Below are positions 26,099 to 26,158 of a DNA stretch of 26,158 bases, in pieces (the first letter of the stretch is position 1; every line of letters begins with the position of its first letter). Below the pieces are notes generated by a model. It was not told the DNA's origin. It ran no database searches and saw only the letters and a list, made by a program, of their open reading frames with translations. The translations under genes were made by a program, and so were the position numbers. Origin of the DNA: Gammaproteobacteria bacterium (GTDB lineage Bacteria > Pseudomonadota > Gammaproteobacteria > Steroidobacterales > Steroidobacteraceae); the NCBI GenBank assembly GCA_028293725.1, contig JAQGOE010000348.1:1-26158 (forward strand). The letters are read 5' to 3'.

Positions 26099-26158
26099 AA
26101 GGTGCCGTCGGGGGCGTGCTAGCGACCCGGTGGAAAAGCGTCAACGCATCCCGCGGAC

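Larger units (their letters stand above)
25849..26158. other. Gene-free region after motB with regulatory structure
   Basis: No credible coding region was found. A 77-codon frame at 25889-26122 has no family features and runs through hairpins. The stretch instead holds a 14-bp palindrome, a sigma-54-type promoter and three consecutive hairpins, described separately. The last 60 bases show nothing further recognisable. Confidence 0.7.

Noticed and set aside
25889..26122. 77-codon plus-strand frame after motB
   Set aside because: No ribosome site or domain, and it crosses a sigma-54 promoter and three hairpins; regulatory RNA is the better reading.

Overview
The window is a compact, GC-rich bacterial chromosome segment with a strong G/C bias at third codon positions. 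The gene content fits a motile, high-GC gammaproteobacterium of the Xanthomonadales/Nevskiales/Steroidobacterales type: a bacterial kynurenine pathway (kynU-kmo), an lgt-thyA-folA neighbourhood, a stand-alone SET-domain protein, M61 and S8-like exported proteases, and motAB. The taxonomic placement is an inference from gene families and layout. No tRNA, rRNA, CRISPR array, insertion sequence or integrase was found, and the genes look chromosomal rather than recently mobile.

Layout. 1-2597 (+): kynureninase, cut by the left edge, overlaps kynurenine 3-monooxygenase by 4 bases; this is the middle of the tryptophan-to-3-hydroxyanthranilate route. 2594-10825 (-): read 5' to 3' this is an rRNA methyltransferase (RlmI-like), lgt, thyA, a SET-domain protein with a histone-H1-like basic tail, kup, an exported subtilisin-like protease and folA. 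Most junctions from rlmI to kup are 3-16 bases or overlap, so they form a likely operon; the protease and folA have short upstream gaps of their own. 10921-13017 (+): a YyaL/SSP411-type thioredoxin-fold protein. 12965-14149 (-): a flavin monooxygenase of the acyl-CoA dehydrogenase fold, with a palindrome covering its -10 box. 14241-17396 (-) and 17506-18015 (+): putA and a divergent Lrp/AsnC regulator, a classic proline-utilisation arrangement. 18020-23641 (-): a TetR-GFA fusion protein, a shortened GFA paralogue, an aromatic aminotransferase, an M61 peptidase and a Tat-exported aldo/keto reductase. 23913-25848 (+): motA-motB behind a good sigma-28 promoter. 25849-26158: no convincing gene, but a sigma-54 promoter followed by a chain of strong hairpins ending in a terminator-like stem.

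The most interesting points are: (i) the sigma-54 promoter plus structured RNA at the right end, with a palindrome at enhancer distance; (ii) an 11-bp perfect hairpin that hides the ribosome binding site of the aminotransferase gene; (iii) the TetR-GFA fusion followed by a GFA paralogue that has lost the central metal/catalytic cysteine motif; (iv) the SET protein with a roughly 90-residue lysine-rich tail; (v) a subtilase whose catalytic histidine position holds glutamate, as in sedolisins. Most other genes are ordinary housekeeping or catabolic genes.
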